DNA from: a bacterium
GTDB taxonomy: Bacteria; UBA9089; UBA9088; JAGUXG01
Assembly: GCA_020061965.1 (NCBI GenBank)
Contig: JAGUXG010000117.1
Span: 1-6,303 of the forward strand
DNA: 6,303 nucleotides
Direction of reading: 5' to 3'
The notes under the pieces were generated by a model. It was not told the DNA's origin, made no database searches, and worked only from the letters and a program-made list of their open reading frames with translations. Shown here in pieces: positions 5,196-6,303 of the stretch (its first letter is position 1; each line of letters starts with the position of its first letter). The position numbers and the translations under genes are program-made.

Positions 5196-6099
5196 CTGTT
5201 GGCACAAACATCTTCTTCTTTGGTGGCTCTTTTTTCTCCTCCATTCTATTTATATATCTATCTTGTTTTTGTCCCTTTTCTCTATATTCTTTGATTGCCT
5301 CTAAAAACTCTTCTGCCCGCTGAAATCTCTCCATAGGCTCCTTCCTGAGGGATGTAAGGATGATGGCACTCAAGGTCTCTCCTACCTTTGGATTTAGAAA
5401 TATTGGAGGTGCGGGTTGCTGGTCTAAGATCATCTTCTTTATCTCTATCCCGCTCATTCCGACAAATGGGAGCTTTCCAGTAACCATTTCATACAAGGTT
5501 GCCCCAAAGGAGTATGTATCTGAATAAAAACCTTCTTTGTAGCCCTTTTTTACACACTCCTTTGGCATATAAGCAAATGTGCCTGTGCCCATACGGCCAT
5601 ATCTACTCCCTGTGTCGCCTAAGATATTTGAGATTCCAAAGTCTGTCAGCTTTGCCACACCATCACTTCTTATCAAGATATTTGATGGGTTTATATCCCG
5701 ATGGATGAGTCCGGCTTTATGGGCATAGGCTAATCCAGAAAGGATACCTTCAGCTATGGCCAAGGCAGAGTCAACAGAAAGCATCTTTTTTTCTGAGAGT
5801 TCCTGACGCAGGCTCTTTCCCTCTACATACTCCATCATCATCCCATAATGCTCCTTATACTTAGAAAATCCAAGATATGAGACAACATTTGGATGCTTCA
5901 CCCCTTGTAGCTTCAGGTTGAATAAGGCATTGGTGACAAGCTCCTTTATCAAGCTCTCCTCTCTCTCTTTATTAAGAGGAATCTTTAAGGCAATAAACTC
6001 CCCTGTCTCAGATTTTAGCCTATCATCTAAAACCCGTGCCAAAAATGTCTTTCCAAACCCACCTTCTCCCAATAGCTTGATTAACTTAAAATTTTCCAT
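5176..6099 (-). CDS. Hanks-type serine/threonine protein kinase, soluble
   Basis: A cytosolic protein kinase of 307 residues from the chosen start. Numbers here count from the longer alternative start at 6114, which adds five residues. The Gly-rich loop is GEGGFG (16-21), the ATP-anchoring lysine K44 (ALKIP), and the C-helix glutamate probably E58. The catalytic loop is HRDINPSN (138-145, catalytic D140), followed by DFG (158-160), activation-segment GTGTFAYMPKE (176-186) and SDTYSFG (198-204). Asparagine replaces the usual lysine in HRDxKxxN, and PKE replaces APE. The domain ends near 275. A charged Lys/Glu-rich tail follows, with no membrane segment or sensor domain. The start at 6099 is preferred because GGTGA lies eight bases upstream and MENFKLIKLLGEG is a typical kinase opening. 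The gene stands alone, convergent to tpiA, and sits inside an inverted repeat. Its substrate cannot be inferred. Confidence 0.9.
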   Translation of the reverse strand: MENFKLIKLLGEGGFGKTFLARVLDDRLKSETGEFIALKIPLNKEREESLIKELVTNALFNLKLQGVKHPNVVSYLGFSKYKEHYGMMMEYVEGKSLRQELSEKKMLSVDSALAIAEGILSGLAYAHKAGLIHRDINPSNILIRSDGVAKLTDFGISNILGDTGSRYGRMGTGTFAYMPKECVKKGYKEGFYSDTYSFGATLYEMVTGKLPFVGMSGIEIKKMILDQQPAPPIFLNPKVGETLSAIILTSLRKEPMERFQRAEEFLEAIKEYREKGQKQDRYINRMEEKKEPPKKKMFVPTGGWGEE

Positions 6100-6107
6100 A
6101 AAAGTAA

Positions 6108-6112
6108 TCACC
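6108..6112 (-). promoter_or_regulatory. Shine-Dalgarno site that decides the kinase start
   Basis: GGTGA on the minus strand stands eight bases before the ATG at 6099. The upstream in-frame ATG at 6114 overlaps this site and has no ribosome-binding site of its own. I therefore prefer the shorter protein. Confidence 0.55.
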
Positions 6113-6182
6113 ATAGAGACTTTAGAGTTGCTTTAGATAGTAAAGATTAACCGCTTCAAAGTATAGGTCATATAAGACTTAT

Positions 6183-6198
6183 TCTCTGTGTCTCTGTG
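6183..6198 (+). repeat. Tandem TCTCTGTG pair, dispersed-repeat type
   Basis: TCTCTGTG occurs twice in a row (6183-6190 and 6191-6198), directly followed by GGT and the right arm of the kinase inverted repeat. Strings of the CACAGAGACACAGAG type are, from memory, common as dispersed intergenic repeats in many uncultured bacterial genomes. No function is known to me. Confidence 0.6.
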
Positions 6199-6200
6199 GT

Positions 6201-6229
6201 TTATACCCAAAAGCAACAGGCCTAGCGAA
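6201..6229 (-). repeat. Right arm of the 29-base inverted repeat bracketing the kinase
   Basis: This is the exact reverse complement of 5127-5155, about 100 bases upstream of the kinase start at 6099. Read toward the kinase it includes TTTTGGGTATAAA, whose TATAAA could serve as a -10 box. The hexamer 17 bases upstream (TCGCTA) matches the -35 consensus poorly, so promoter activity is only a possibility. Confidence 0.9.
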
Positions 6230-6236
6230 GATTTTT

Positions 6237-6264
6237 GTTGTAGGTTGTAAGTTGTAGGTTGAAG
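6237..6264 (+). repeat. Four tandem 7-base units of GTTGTAR
   Basis: Units GTTGTAG, GTTGTAA, GTTGTAG and GTTGAAG follow one another without gaps; the last differs at one base. They begin seven bases beyond the right arm of the kinase inverted repeat. TACAACTTA at 6282-6290 is the reverse complement of 6248-6256, so a weak nine-base stem is possible. The repeat region may continue past the window edge. Confidence 0.65.
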
Positions 6265-6303
6265 AAGTAGAACAAATAACATACAACTTATACTCAAGAA
6301 ACA

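Noticed and set aside
5080..5304. A 74-codon hydrophobic plus-strand frame that looks like a membrane peptide.
   Set aside because: It starts inside repeats and runs antisense to the kinase C-terminal tail; Lys/Glu-rich coding read backwards gives Leu/Phe-rich sequence.
6115..6200. A conventional promoter for the kinase between its start and the right repeat arm.
   Set aside because: Hexamers such as TTGAAG and TATCTA are present but spaced 14 bases apart; no convincing pair was found.
5127..6229. An insertion sequence enclosed by the inverted repeat.
   Set aside because: The only gene inside is a protein kinase. No transposase, DDE or HUH motif and no convincing target-site duplication was seen, so I call the arms repeats rather than a mobile element.

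Overview
The window is AT-rich chromosomal DNA from a bacterium and carries six protein genes with housekeeping or signalling roles. An exported DUF3108-type protein beside a Trm112-like (UPF0434) zinc protein is an arrangement usually seen near lipopolysaccharide genes. It therefore hints at a double-membraned organism. Composite intergenic repeats, a Cmk-PlsC fusion and a Hanks-type kinase together resemble genomes of uncultured lineages such as Omnitrophota or Planctomycetota relatives. That placement is an impression, not a result. Isoprenoid synthesis uses the MEP pathway (IspH).

Layout. Positions 1-97 hold no gene I can support. prfA (release factor 1) is on the minus strand at 98-1141. 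A divergent intergenic region (1142-1332) carries a near-consensus sigma-70 type promoter in each direction. Both lie so close to the start codons that the mRNAs should be leaderless or nearly so. A plus-strand operon follows (1333-5033): a fused cytidylate kinase/acyltransferase, ispH, a 55-residue Trm112-like protein, an exported DUF3108-like protein and tpiA. Three of the four junctions are 4-base ATGA overlaps. The fourth is a 47-base gap with a strong Shine-Dalgarno site.

Positions 5034-5175 form a convergent gap packed with short repeats. A minus-strand serine/threonine protein kinase (5176-6099) follows. Its upstream region (6100-6303) again consists mostly of short repeats. The kinase is bracketed by a perfect 29-base inverted repeat (5127-5155 and 6201-6229). 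This is the most striking structure not explained by genes.

How the genes may work together. Cmk recycles CMP, which is released by CDP-alcohol phospholipid synthases and by IspF of the MEP pathway. PlsC makes phosphatidic acid, the partner of CTP at CdsA. IspH completes the MEP pathway. The front of the operon thus has a plausible shared theme of CMP/CTP-dependent lipid precursor supply. The Trm112-like and DUF3108 genes fit envelope biogenesis loosely, and tpiA supplies central carbon (and glyceraldehyde 3-phosphate for the MEP pathway). These links are inference. I found no CRISPR array, tRNA, rRNA, transposase or clearly new multi-gene system.
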